Shown piece by piece: positions 1 to 10,824 of a stretch of 64,000 nt of DNA. A program made the translations under genes and the position numbers. Position 1 is the first letter of the stretch, and each line of letters opens with the position of its first letter. The notes under the pieces were generated by a model. It made no database searches, was not told the DNA's origin, and was given only the letters and a program-made list of their open reading frames with translations. The DNA comes from Eonycteris spelaea (Eukaryota > Chordata > Mammalia > Chiroptera > Pteropodidae), in NCBI GenBank assembly GCA_003508835.1, contig PUFA01000006.1, positions 7,068,001 through 7,132,000 on the forward strand, written 5' to 3'.

Positions 1-984
1 ACCTTCCATTTCTGTTTCTTTCCTGTCTGTCTGCACATCACCTTCCTCTGCGTCTTCATCTCTAGAGTGTAACATGAAGGCTTCTGGACTCGTGGTTTGT
101 GTGCACAGTTCCAGCCGCCGGCAGAAAAGGAAATGCATTTGTCAGTCCTCATTCCAAATCCCTGGGAGAGAGATCTGACTGGTTTGTTTGATCGGGTGTC
201 TCCCCGGCCCCACTCAGCCTGGCAGGCATGGCCCGGCATGATTACAAACATGGCTTCGGGGCCGACCCCTGTGCGTGAAGGAACCACTTCCAGAGCAAGG
301 CTGGGGCAGTCGCTGAGAGTTATCCACTGCGTCCGTCCGCAATCACTGAGACACCAAGCATTCAGGGCATTGACTGTGCGGGCCGACGTTTGTAACTGTG
401 ACGGGCAGGGCTAGGACTAGAGAGACACAAGCTAGGCCCCTAGGGAGTAGACTTTAAGCATGCATTCATTCTGGGTGTTGTGAGTGTGCAGGGTGACACC
501 TACGTGGCCCTGAACATGGGCGCCTCTTTGAATTTTGCATCCAGGGTGCCGCATTTGCCTCCCTCTAGCCCTAGCCCTGGCCAAGGGAGTTTCCACTCCC
601 CCTGCAATGCAGTGTGGGTGCCCTGGACCCTGGCAACCTCAGAGTAGACAGTGGATGCCCACAGGTAGCTCCAAGCCCTGGGAGGGTGTAGATGGCACCT
701 CTATTTCGTGCAGGATTGGCAGCAAAGGGGCATGATTTCAATGAGTCATAACACAGCAGAGGCCACACAGTGACCCGAGGGCACATACAATGCTCCTGGT
801 AAGTCTTGGAGGTTTGTGAGGGGACTTAAGGTGGGATGGGGGTGGACTTCTCCTAGTGCAGTGGAGGGTAGAGCCAGAGATGCCAGCTTGTCACTTACTA
901 TGAGCTTGTTCACATATCTCAGGCTGGGGGGACTTGGAAAATAGGTCTCATCACTGTGATGGCCAGTGTCACATTTTCCCCATG
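1..984. other. Low-copy or unclassified sequence
   Basis: No gene is supported here. Bases 120-420 have the mixed composition of a very old interspersed repeat, but I cannot name a family. Open frames of up to 105 codons lack any recognisable domain and run on both strands, so they are treated as chance. The rest holds no motif I can assign. Confidence 0.4.
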
Positions 985-1125
985 CCCACTATCAGCTGGT
1001 CATCACAACAGTACTGGGCATGGTTAGACATTATCATCTCACACACGCGTAGGAGCACACTGAGGCTCCGAGGGCCTCAGCACTTGCCCAGTAGTTCGCG
1101 TCATGGGTGTTTGGAACTGGAAGAG
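985..1125 (-). repeat. MIR SINE, antisense
   Basis: The run of motifs corresponding to CTGAGGCTC, then CACTTGCCCAG, after a degraded cysteine-rich 'ctcacaacaa' block is the reverse-strand core of the ancient tRNA-derived MIR SINE. It is strongly diverged and about half length. Family recognition is from the recalled consensus. Confidence 0.6.
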
Positions 1126-1895
1126 TCCACAGAGAGCTGTTTCAGCCTCCTTTCCCGACACTTGTGGAAAATTGAAGTGTGAACCCATGGCCACACAGTG
1201 AGTTAAACAATGGAAATAAACCCCACTGAATCTTTCCCTTTATTTTCCAACCACCATCTATCTTGTGCAACCCCACTGAAGCCTGACTAGCACACACTGT
1301 ATTTCCTTCCAAACTGGGAACAAAACCCTCCCAACCTGGTGTGTGGACCGTTAGTGCCCAAGCCCTTGCAGACCATTTTGGCACATGCATCAGGCTTCTC
1401 TGTCCTATTTCCCTCCCTTCCCCCACCTTCCCCAGGTGTCTCTTTGATTTTGGCTGATGTGGGGCAGCTCAGCTAGGACCTGCATCAGGTCCTATTCGGT
1501 TGGAAGATGCCATCCCTATTCCTGGTAGTCCCCAGGGGCTCCCCTCACCTTAAGGGAAAGTACAAAGTCCAGCCAGGTAGCAGCATGAAGGACCTACCAG
1601 CTGTCAGCACCCTCTTTTTGCCTGACAGTCTTTGCCCAAGCCCCACATTCGCTGCCAGGCAACTGCTGCATCTTTGAAGCTTGAGCCTGCATCACTGCTC
1701 TTTTAAAAAATGATAATTTTTAAGAGCAATAAAATCTGCACATTAAATACTTCATGCTGGCTGCGGTAGCAATGGCTCTGACCACCTCCCACTCCCTTTT
1801 GAGTCAGCTTTGCCAGGGGAGCTTCCATTATCTCCAGGGTCTGCAGAGCTTCACCTCTAAAGCACATCTGCAAGGCATACACCGTGGGTTTGAAA
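1126..1895. other. Low-copy or unclassified sequence with possible L2 scrap
   Basis: No gene is seen. Bases about 1540-1660 weakly resemble the LINE-2 ORF2 segment that reads 'aaagtccaaactcct', but the match is too poor to call. A short imperfect hairpin (GCTCTT arms around an A/T loop) sits near 1698-1728 and has no obvious role. Confidence 0.35.
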
Positions 1896-2042
1896 GAGAT
1901 GCAAAACAATGCTCTTCTAAACAACCCTTGGGTCAAAGACGAAATCACAATGGAGACAGGGAAATATTTTGAACTGGACAAAAACGAAAATAGGAACAAA
2001 TAAAAACTTGTGAGAATGTAGCTAAAAGAGTACTCAGAGCAG
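1896..2042 (+). repeat. LINE-1 ORF2 fragment
   Basis: The plus strand around 1914-2040 follows the LINE-1 ORF2 segment between endonuclease and reverse transcriptase. It reads 'cttctaaacaaccc...gggtcaaag' and then 'gaaatcacaatggag' and 'aaatattttgaactg'. Small deletions break the frame, so it is a dead scrap. It explains part of the 171-codon minus-strand open frame over 1703-2218, which is therefore antisense noise. Confidence 0.7.
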
Positions 2043-2519
2043 GTGTTCTTAACCCGGGTTAAGAATTCAAGGACCTTGTGAACGTGGTTGGGGAAAAAAC
2101 CCTGGAGTGGAAACATAACAGTTCTTCTATTAGGAACATAGGCAGAGGTCCATTGTATTAGCGGTACGCCTAACATTGTCACCAACAGTATCACAGAGAT
2201 CGAATCGACACTGTCCATCAGTTTAAGGATCCAGACAATTTAATTTCTGTCTTGGTCTCACAATATGCACTCAGGCTTGTCTAGATTCAGAGACACAGAT
2301 GGCAACTGTTTATATTTTTTATGTTTACTAAGCTATGTCAGCGTAGGCACTGAGGAAAGGTGCCTAGAATTTTGCCAAAGAGGAGGCATGAGCAAGATTT
2401 TCAGATTGCCATGCACCGAAACGTCCACAGGAGCATCTTGCAAAGAGGCCAATTTACTAGATTCTAACAGCAGTCGGAAAAGGTCTCAGATGCACTCTCG
2501 GTCTCATTTACTTTTTTAA
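2043..2519. other. Unclassified sequence, possible hAT-like start
   Basis: Bases 2043-2060 ('gtgttcttaacc') resemble the terminal motif of old hAT-type MER elements, which usually begin with a CAGxGxTTCTTAACC-like end. The second end is not visible. The remainder has no assignable content. Confidence 0.3.
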
Positions 2520-3655
2520 AAAACCTTTTTATTTTGAATATCGATTCAGGGGAAGTTGCAAAGAAAGCAGAGAGAGGTCTGGTGGAGGCTTCACTTCCAG
2601 CGTTCCCTGTTGGTTACATCTTATGCAAATACAGTACAATATCATAACTAGGATACTGACGTTGACAGACAGTATGTACATAGTTCTATCATGCGTGTAG
2701 CTTTGTGTAACCACCGCTGATGCAAAACTAGTCCATTACCACGAAGCTCTCCCTCATGCTACCCTTTATAGCCATGCCCTGCTTGTGACCATTTCTACCC
2801 CCTGGCAACCACTGACTCATTCTTCATCTTCATAATTTTGCCATTTCAAGAATATTATATAAATAGAATCACTTAGTGATTTGTATTGGTCTCAGCCTAT
2901 CAATAACCAATGTTGTGATTGGGCCAAACCTTGTGGTTCTTATTATAATTACAAGATGACCTTTATCTAGTCACGTGGCTGGCAACGTGTTTATTAGATA
3001 GCCATCTTTGGAGTGGATGCCTTGGCAATCAAAGCTTAAGTCAGGGCACTTGCAATACAAAAAAGAAACAAAAACTATGAGGGTTTACACTGTGCCCAGT
3101 ATGAGACTTTTGAGACTGGCATTTTTTCACTTAGACTGAGATCTATCCAAGTTGTTCTGTGTATCAGTAATTTATTTCTTTTTAGTGCTGCAGAGGATGT
3201 CATGGTATGGCTTGACCACAGTTTGTTTAACCATTCACTGATTGTAGGACATGTTAGTTGTTTCCATTTATGGCTATGAATGATCGTGTACATGTTTTTG
3301 TGTGAACATGTTTCCTTTCTCTGAGATAAATGCCCACGAGTACAAAAGCTGGATCATATGATAAGTTTTTAAAGAAACTTCCAAACTGTTTTCCAGATTG
3401 TTGTACCATTTTACATTCCCACCACCGATGTATGAGAACTCTGGTTTCTCTGCGTTTTCACCAGCATTCGATATTATCACTCTTTTTTGTTTTAGTTGCT
3501 CTCATAGATGTATATAGTAATATCTCACTGTGCTTTCCCCAGTGGCTGGTGATATCAAGTTCAGGTACTTATACCCCACCTTATATTCTCTTTGGTGAAA
3601 TGCCTTCTCATGTTTTTTGTTCATTTTCTAACTGGATTGTTTGTTTTTCATACTG
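2520..3655 (-). repeat. LINE-1 (L1M) 3' end, antisense
   Basis: Read on the minus strand this is the C-terminal ORF2 plus 3' UTR of a mammalian-wide L1M element. Hallmarks on the plus strand are 'ttttattttgaata...gaagttgcaaa' at the left, then 'gccatttcaagaat', 'gcttgaccacagtttgtttaaccattc', 'gagataaatgcccacgagt' and 'aaactgttttccagattg'. The element is 5' truncated, frame-broken and interrupted by about 220 bp of foreign sequence at 2878-3100. Confidence 0.85.
2878..3100. mobile_element. Unidentified ~220-bp insertion inside the L1M
   Basis: The host L1 reads '...gaatcacttagt' up to 2877 and resumes with 'atgagacttttgagactggc' at 3101, so the intervening sequence is foreign. It carries CCAAT-like boxes in both orientations, an E-box-like CACGTG, and an A-rich patch (3056-3074). 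I see no terminal inverted repeats. A 3-bp AGT repeat flanks it, which is too short to prove a target-site duplication. A short LTR fragment is possible. Confidence 0.5.
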
Positions 3656-4606
3656 TTGAGCTTTTAAAACTGCGATAAAATTTACACAAGATGAAATTTA
3701 CTATCTCTACCATTTTTAGGCATACAGTTTATTAAGGTATTTTTTCATTGTTGTTCAACCAATCTCCAGAACTTTTTCATCCTGCGAGATTAAAACTCTG
3801 TACCCACCAAAAAGCAACCCCTACTTCCCCTTCCCTTCAGTACCTGGCAACCACCCTACTACTTTCTGTCTCTTAATGTGACTGCTCTAGGTAACTCATG
3901 TAAATGGAATCACATAGTATTTGTCTTTTTATTACTGGCTTATTTCACTTGGCATAACGTCCTCTAGATTCCACCATGTTGTAGCATGTGCAAAAATCTG
4001 CTTCCTCTTTATGGCTGAATAATATTCCATTGTATGTATAACCACACTTTGTTTAATCCAGTCATCTGTTGATGACCACTTGGATTCCTTCTACCTCTTG
4101 GCTCTTGTAAACAATGCTGCTATGTATATGGATGTATAAATATCTCTCAGACACCCTGCTTTTCACTTCTTTTAGATCTCTACCCAGAAGTGGAATTGTT
4201 GGCTCATATGGTAATTCTATTTTTAATTTTTTGAGGGACTGTTAGACCGTTTTCCACAGCAGCTGCACCATTTTACATTTCTAACAACAGTACACAAAGG
4301 TTCCAATTTTTCCACATCCTTGCCAACACATGTTATTTTTTAAAATAGTAGTCATAGTAATGGTTTCGAGGTGACACACTGTTGAGTTTTGAGAGTTCTT
4401 TTACATTCTAGATACTAGTCCTTTATTAGATATGTGGTTTACAAATATTTTCTCCCAGTCTGTAGCTTATCTATTTATTCTCTTTACATGGTTCTTTTAA
4501 GAGTCAATTTTATAATCTCGATGAAGTCCAGTTTATTGATTTTTTATTTTATGGATCATGTTTTCGGTGTTATGTCCAAGAACTCTTCATTGAACCTTGG
4601 CCTTTT
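3656..4606 (-). repeat. LINE-1 (L1M) 3' end, antisense, second copy
   Basis: A second antisense L1M 3' end abuts the first. It begins with the 3' UTR-like 'aaatttacacaagatgaaatt'. It continues with 'tacctggcaaccaccctact', 'tatggctgaataatattccattgtatg', 'ccattttacatttctaacaacagt' and 'tattttctcccagtctgtagc', and stops at about 4605. The order and motifs match the L1 ORF2 C-terminus and 3' UTR, frame-broken and 5' truncated. Confidence 0.85.
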
Positions 4607-5090
4607 GGACACCACCCGAAAGCAGACAGGAGAGGGTGGAGTACCTCATCACACCTGGATGAAGATGGAAGACTAGGCTCCCCATTTGGCCGTTCCTTGT
4701 GGTGGTGGAGATGCCCCAAAGTTTTTCTTTGATTTTTGGCTGGATTAGAGTGGTGATTTTCTAGAAGTTTTCTATCTTACCAAGCTGTACTTTTCTCAGT
4801 CCTTTGTCTAGAGATTTTCTCATGGCCTTTCTTTTCTCTGCACTCATTGGCATTTCCGGGTTGCCTAACTCTCCAGAGCCCGGTGGGATATAGGAAGCCA
4901 AAAAGAAAATCCAGGGGGCTCACTGCTGAGTTGTTCCTTGGGTCTGAAGTCCCTGGCCAATCTCCTTCTTTCCAACTTTAAGAGTCTTATGTTTGTTCAT
5001 GTCCAGAGTTTTAGCTATACTTAGCAGGAAAAATAGGGTAAAATGTATCTATGTTATCTTTCCAGAAGTAGAATTTTAGTTATTTACTAA
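4607..5090 (-). repeat. LINE-1/HAL1 5' region fragment, antisense
   Basis: The stretch 'cccgaaagcagacaggaga...gaggctccccatttggcc' and the later 'gaaaatccagggggctcactgctgag' match the antisense 5' UTR-like part of old L1M/HAL1 elements as I remember it. Directly adjacent is an L1M 3' end in the same orientation. The two could be one internally deleted element or two insertions. Confidence 0.55.
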
Positions 5091-6118
5091 GTTAATGATC
5101 TGGGAACGACAGAAACAAATCGAGCTTTTTTTTTTTTTTTTTGCAGATGTTGGGGTGCTTTGACTACTTTCCCTTAAGGCTATGTCAGCAAGTTGGAAAG
5201 CCAGTTTGTTTGAAGTTCTGGGCATCCTCATAATTAATACCAGGCCTTGGTGTGATTATTAATAGTGTACCTCCACAGCTGGACCTCACCGATTTTGATT
5301 GAATGCATTCAACCTTGAAAAAAGAAACCTGCTAAATAAGCTTGTTTTGTGAGTCAGTTTATCATTCAGGTGAACAACAAATTCATTCAGCTCATTGATG
5401 TTTTCACACTAGGTTTTGACATCTCAGAAACACGGGCCAGCAGTTCTCCTTGCAAAACCGGTACTGTAGATCCCTGAGGTCAGACAAGCTTTTCAATGCA
5501 CTTTCCATGAGATAAGTATTCAAACCACCGCTTATTACAAAATTTACTCATTTTGCTTCCCCAGTGAGAGCGCTCCGGAACTCATGAGGCTGACCCTTTG
5601 AGGTGAATCATTAAGGTCACCAAGGCAATGATTCTGGCTCATTCAGTATGCGCCTGAACCCGCTATGAAGGCTCCTGCAGCTGCGCCTGTCAGAACTTCA
5701 CCTCCATCTGTTCCCTTCCTCCAGCCGATTCCAGGATTTGCTCAGGAACTCGTATTATCTTGTTGAAATTTTCTTAACCAGTTATTTCACCATCAAGAAA
5801 TTTGCATTTGATGTCTTATAGGTATCATCATTTATAAACATAAACATGGTGAACGAAGACCAATAAAATGTCCTGAACATCAACATCTGTTGAGTCACAT
5901 CTGTTGAGGCTATAAGGTGAAGAACCTACTTACCCTCGGTCTCTTTGCTGGTTTTGCAAACATGCCTTTTGAATATATTGAAGTGCATTCTTTTGTAGTT
6001 CAGTCTATAAAGCACCTTTTCTAGCTTGTCTGCCTCTTCTGATCCCAAACCTTCAGCCATATCTATAGTTCAGTTGCTCATGTTCTCTCCCTCTTCCCTA
6101 TTACAAGGGCTTTTCCTT
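5091..6118. other. Low-copy sequence, possible conserved non-coding DNA
   Basis: After an 18-base T run near 5128 there is about 900 bp with no transposon I recognise. It contains several TAATTA/ATTAAT homeodomain-like cores (about 5231-5264). No open frame of note spans it. It may be a conserved non-coding element, but that cannot be decided from one sequence. Confidence 0.4.
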
Positions 6119-6496
6119 CTAAGGTGGTTTAAAAAAATTGTGGCACAATATACGTAAATGACCATTTTAGTCATTTTTAAGTGTACAGTTCATGGCCTTA
6201 AGGGCATTGACATTGTCGTGCAACCATCACCACCCTCCACCTGCAGAATTTTTTTTTTATCTTCTCTAACTGAAAATCTGTACACAATTAAAACAATAAC
6301 TTCCCAACCCCCACTCCCCCAGCCACTGGCAACCACCATTCTACTTTCTGTCTCTATGAATTTGATGACTCCAGGTACCTCATATGAGTGGAATCATGCA
6401 TTATTTGTCCTTTTGTTAGTGGATTATTTCACTTAGCATAATGTCCTCAAAGTTCATCCATGTCATAGCATGTGACAGGATTTTTTCCCTTTTTAC

Positions 6497-6775
6497 TCAG
6501 TTATTTTTTAAATAATTAAATTTTTTCTATTACAGTTACACACAATATTATATTAGTTTCAGGTGTGTACACATAGTGATTTAGACATTTACATACTAAG
6601 AAAGTGATCACTCTGATAAGTCCAGTACCTATCTGACCTCATTCATAGTTTTTACAATATTATTGACGATATTCTCTATGCTGTATTTTACATCCCCATG
6701 ACTATTTTAATAACTGCTTATTTATATTTCTTAATTCCTTCACCTTTTCCACCCTACTGAGTTTGTTTTTAAGGC
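6497..6775 (-). mobile_element. Younger LINE-1 3' end nested in the chimera
   Basis: The older L1 reads to 'gattttttccctttt' and resumes with 'aaggcggaataatattcc' at about 6772. Between them is a different L1 3' UTR, antisense. It has 'attagtttcaggtgtgtac', 'aaagtgatcactctgataagtc', 'acaatattattgacgatattc' and 'tttacatccccatgactatttt'. This is a laurasiatherian-type L1 tail. No clean target-site duplication could be read. Confidence 0.75.
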
Positions 6776-7025
6776 GGAATAATATTCCACTGCCTGTCTA
6801 TACCAAATTTTGTTTATCCATTCATCAGTGGACACTTGGATGGCTTCCATCTTTCGTCTATTATGAATAATGCTGCTAGAAACGTGAATGTACAAATGAC
6901 TCTGAGACTCTGTTTTCAATTATTTTGAGTATATACTCAGATATGGAATCGCTGAATCAAATGGTCATTTTATTTTTAATTTTGGAGGAACTGCCACACT
7001 GTTTTCCATAGCAACTGCATCAGAG

Positions 7026-7117
7026 ATATGGAACACCTCATGAATTTGCCTGTCACAGGGGCTATGCTAATCTTTGTATTCTTCTAATTTTAGAATATGT
7101 GCTGCCAAAGTGAGCAC
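7026..7117 (-). pseudogene. RNU6 pseudogene: U6 small nuclear RNA retropseudogene
   Basis: The reverse complement begins GTGCTCACTTTGGCAGCACA and continues with 'ACAAAGATTAGCATAG' and 'CAAATTCATGAGGTGTTCCA'. This is the full order of U6 snRNA from its 5' end to the 3' terminal segment. Relative to functional U6 (about 107 nt) it lacks roughly 10 nt in the 'GCGCAAGGATGAC' part of the catalytic stem-loop region. It has several C-to-T and G-to-A changes, many at CpG. The AGATTAGCATGG-like block is close to the ACAGAGA region, which is itself degraded. No pol III TATA/PSE is seen upstream on the minus strand. It is the 5' half of the chimera. Confidence 0.92.
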
Positions 7118-7133
7118 CTAAGGTGATTTAAAA

Positions 7134-7759
7134 CTAACCTTGAAGAAGGCTTTAGACACTTTTTAAATTTACTTGCTTGCTTGTGTTGTTTCACTGTACA
7201 GTCCCTTTTCAATACTTCTCTTAAAGTTGCAAAAAAAATCTGTCAATTAACACTAAAATGTACCTGTGTGTATTTATTAATAGTTTAAAAAATAATAACT
7301 TCATTACTTCATAAAAGTAATGCACCTTCATTTCAAAGTTGAAGCGTCATGGTAAATTTTTTTAGGAGGGCAAGAAATCATTTCAAATGCTACCATTCTG
7401 AAATAAGTAATATTAATATTTTGGACACAATTTCCACCATTTCTTTCTTCAATTTAAATACAGAAATATAAATTGATAGAAATAATTTTATAGGAATGGG
7501 ATTATATTATACATACTATTTTAACATAAAAATGTTAAATTAATTTTATTTTAATTCAATAGTTAGACAAAAATGAAATGAAACTGGACATGCTGAACTT
7601 TAGAAAAATATTTCCTCACTCTGAAATAAAAAAGTTCTTAAAGTGCTTTCTAGATTAAGATATGGAAAGCATTAAAAGATGGAAGGCACTATATAGCTAT
7701 CACTTACATGTTTCAGTTTATTTTTTATTTTGTAGACAGAAGTCCTACCACGTATTAGA
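7134..7759. other. AT-rich unclassified sequence
   Basis: This AT-rich stretch includes 'atgggattatattatacatactattttaac' (about 7496-7526), which resembles the 3' region of an old L1ME-like LINE, but orientation and extent are unclear. No gene is seen. Confidence 0.35.
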
Positions 7760-8955
7760 TGAGGCAATTAGTTCCTTATACTTCCTCTTCAATTCTTCTC
7801 TTACCCTCTGATGTTAATTGTTTTAACTTTGTTGAGATGTATAAAGTAGATGTTAGAAACTGTTTGTTCCAGTTCAATATTTACATGGATTTATGTTTAC
7901 AGGCTTCTTTCTCAGTGTTGCCATCTCCATACTCTTTTATTCTGATTCCTTCTTGTGCGCTTGCATTTCAACACCGAGTTTTTTGTTTGTCTGTTTGTTT
8001 GTTTGTTTTTCAGAAAGGACTCACGGGAGCTATATTATCTGAGTTTTTCATGCTAGAGAATGTCAGCGATTGCCTTTGTACTTGAATGATAATTTGGCTG
8101 GGTATAATATTCTTATGTTGTGTGTTCTTTCCTTCAGAATTTTTTTTTTTTAGCTATCTCTCTACTGTTTTTGGCATTGAAGTTGTTATGGAGACGTTTG
8201 AGGTAGTGACTTGCCTTATATCTTTGAATGCCTGAACTTCGCTTTTGAAGTTCAGTAATTTAAAAAAACTGATTGTGTCTCAGTTTGGACTTTCTGTAAC
8301 AGCTTTTTTTCCGCTGGCATATGGTATACCCTTTTGATGTGAAAATTCAGTTCTTTTATTTCAGGGAAAATTTCTCGCATTTTATCTCTGCGTCATTCCT
8401 ATCTTACATGTGTTGTTGGGTTCTTTTTTGTCAGGGACAAAAATCACTCTTCTTTTGGCTCGGTTTTGCTCTAACCTCATTGTCCTGGGATGATTTATTT
8501 TTCATGTCATTAATTAAATTTTAAGACCCTTTCCTTCTTCCTAATTTATTTGTTAGATCTTATATGTTGCTGTTTGGTTCTTGATCCCCCCCCCCCACCC
8601 TTAGCTCCTAATATTCCTTTTCGCCAAATTCTATTTCATCTTTTTTCTTTGAGCTCTTATTTTATTGACTCATACTCTTATTAAGATCTATAGCACTCAC
8701 CACTCAGAAAATTTGCTTTTATTTTTTGAGTTTTGCTTTTTCCAGGTTGAAGTCTTTTGCTTCCTTTGTCAAGATATTTGGTGTTTTATTGTCATTTTTA
8801 TATTCTCTTCTACCTTCCTCTTTTCTGCCTCCTCCCTCTGTTCCTTCTCTTTCTCCCATTTCTTTTTCTTTCTTTCTTTTTTTTTTTTTGTAGCATGCTC
8901 AGCTGGTGACTCTGCCATGTATTGGCAGGCTCCTGCTTAATGTTGGCAGCTCCAG
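7760..8955 (-). repeat. HAL1/L1 ORF1-type remnant, antisense
   Basis: From about 8085 the plus strand follows antisense old L1/HAL1 5' and ORF1 sequence: 'gataatttggctgggtataatattctta', 'attgtgtctcagttt' and 'cttttatttcagggaaaatttc'. It decays into T-rich sequence with a C11 run at 8586 and a CTTT-rich patch before 8890. The part left of 8085 is a weaker match. All frames are broken. Confidence 0.6.
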
Positions 8956-9594
8956 CCAAACCTTTTCTTTTCTATAACTCATTGAGGATGGATTCTGCTT
9001 GATGCTTTTCTGAGACAAACCAGAAAAGTGAATTGCACAATAATGACCCAGCTTCTAAGGGTATCAGAATTTCATAGTTTACCTTGCTAGCACAGTTGCA
9101 TACCCAGCACAGTTTCAGGGTTAGCTTTAGAAATTGTGGCATTGTTACACAGGTTACTTAGCTTAGGACATGACAGCGAGACAACATGAAGGAGATATTC
9201 TTAGTGCAGTTTCCCCGGTCAGCCAAGGTGTCAGGGGCTGCACCGACCGATGACAGCAAAGACAAGACATCTAAGGAACTCTTCCTTGGTCTCAGCATCC
9301 TCAGAAACTTTGAAAAACCTCTGATCAACTCCCCTTCAGATACCCCTCCCTGGCATGGGCACCCAGTTGTCACTGATCAAGCGAACAAGACATACTGTAA
9401 CCCCCATACATACGTGAAATGCATTTATACCTTTGAATGATTGCCCTTGTTTTGTTCTAGGTAGATATCGTTCCATATGAGCCTCTACTAGAGTCACCTT
9501 AACTGGGACCAATTTGTCTTTACCCTTTTGGGTTTCAGTTTAGAGACTGGTGTGGCTCTCTTTCCTAGTGTAACAAACTTTCCCCAATACAATA
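8956..9594. other. Unclassified sequence with an 84-codon open frame
   Basis: An open frame at 9186-9440 (plus) of 84 codons has no domain I recognise, and the opposite strand is also open. The sequence has a retrovirus-LTR-like feel on the minus strand but lacks clear LTR ends or a polyadenylation signal. Left unassigned. Confidence 0.3.
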
Positions 9595-10110
9595 AGCTTT
9601 TTATTTTATCTCATGACTTTATGGGCCAAGGAGTTAGGCAGGGTTTGGTTGGATGATTCCTTTGCTCCATGTGGCATTGATTGTGGTCATTCAACTGTAT
9701 TCAGATTTTGGTTAGTTTAGTCTGAAGAATTCAAGGGGACTTTATCTACCTGCCTGGTGTCTTGGTGGAAGACTGGAAACTGGGCCTGGCTGGACCCCTC
9801 TCCCACTCCTTATAGTCTCAGGGCTTTCTGACATTGTCTCTCCAAGCTGGATGGTTGGATTTCTTATGTGGGGGCTTAGGGATCTAAGAGCAATTGTTTC
9901 AGGAGGCAGGAAGTGGAAGGTGCCAGTCTCTGAAGGCCTGGGCCTGGAAATAGGCACAATGTCACTTCCACATTGTTCTATAGGTCACATCCATCACAGA
10001 GCACACCCAGATTCTAGGGGGAAGATCATAGACCCTACTTCTCAATGGGGGAAGCATCAAAGAGTTTGTAGCAATTTTCAATCTTTCAAACTCTTGGTCT
10101 ACTTTTCTAT
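9595..10110. repeat. Old dispersed mammalian repeat, family not named
   Basis: The order of blocks is familiar from mammalian dispersed repeats: 'tctcatgactttatgggcc', 'gctccatgtggcattg', 'aagagcaattgtttca', 'cacttccacattgttctata', then 'atcatagaccctacttctc' and 'aaagagtttgtagcaatttt'. I cannot name the family with confidence. Confidence 0.45.
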
Positions 10111-10824
10111 AATATGAAGATTCTGTAGTAGGGGGAGCCGAGTCCTGCCATTGTGCACATTCCTACAGGAAGATGGGGCCTGCTTCCCCTGGGGTCTCAT
10201 TGTATACTCTGTACCAGGGTCTACTATTCCACACAGTCTGGGAGGTGTCCATCTCCCACAGATCTTGGGCATATTCCTCCAACTCAGGAGAGAGCCCCTC
10301 CCTGCCATGTGATAAGCCCAATAGCATCTTCTTCCTGAGTCCTGCTATAGTGGGGTATAGGGAGCTCCATCACCTTGGGGGTTAAAAACAATGTGTTCCT
10401 GGCTACTCACTCCCAATTACACTTGCACTCCTTCCCTAAGGGAGCATGCCGGAGAGACTGCGCAATGAGGCACAGTTTTATTGACTCAACTTCCTTTCTC
10501 AGTCTTGCCTCTGGGTAGTAGGGACAACGTTAGGAACTATGCCCCACTATTTTGCATCAGTTATGTTTTTTTCATTCCTTGGTTATCATTTTTTTTGTTC
10601 ATTTCTGTCCTTAGTTATCACTTTTTGAAGTTTATGGTATCAAGTGTATAATATTGCTTTCCTTGTCTGGTTGTTGCTAATGATTTTTTTTCTTCCTTTT
10701 TTTTTTTTTAGGGAAGGAGTGCTTTTTTTTCTATTTTGCTAGATAGTAAACAGGCAGATGCTGTCATCCTCCTCTTTTCTACCACCTTTTATTAATGTCA
10801 CATCTTAGTTATTTCAATTTAATT
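10111..10824. other. Unclassified sequence
   Basis: Short overlapping open frames at 10099-10385 lie on both strands and show no domain. T-rich runs occur at 10685-10735. No repeat family was recognised. Confidence 0.35.

Larger units (their letters stand above)
6119..7133 (-). mobile_element. U6 snRNA/LINE-1 chimeric retropseudogene with target-site duplication
   Basis: On the minus strand the unit reads U6 snRNA (7117 to 7026), then the 5'-truncated ORF2 end and 3' UTR of an L1M (about 7020 down to 6135). The same 16-mer flanks both ends: CTAAGGTGGTTTAAAA at 6119-6134 and CTAAGGTGATTTAAAA at 7118-7133, differing at one base. The right copy abuts the first base of U6. Two different RNAs joined in one orientation inside one duplication indicate template switching by the L1 reverse transcriptase, a known origin of U6/L1 chimeras in primates. 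The poly-A tail is almost gone, consistent with age. A later L1 end sits inside at 6497-6775. Confidence 0.85.

Noticed and set aside
1698..1728. Imperfect hairpin with GCTCTT arms
   Set aside because: Too short and A/T-rich to be distinguished from chance; no transposon termini fit.
1703..2218. 171-codon minus-strand open frame with hydrophobic stretches
   Set aside because: It runs antisense through an L1 ORF2 fragment at 1,896-2,042, whose A-rich sense strand gives hydrophobic antisense frames.
8586..8596. C11 run as a structural element
   Set aside because: Single homopolymer inside a degraded LINE; no wider pattern.
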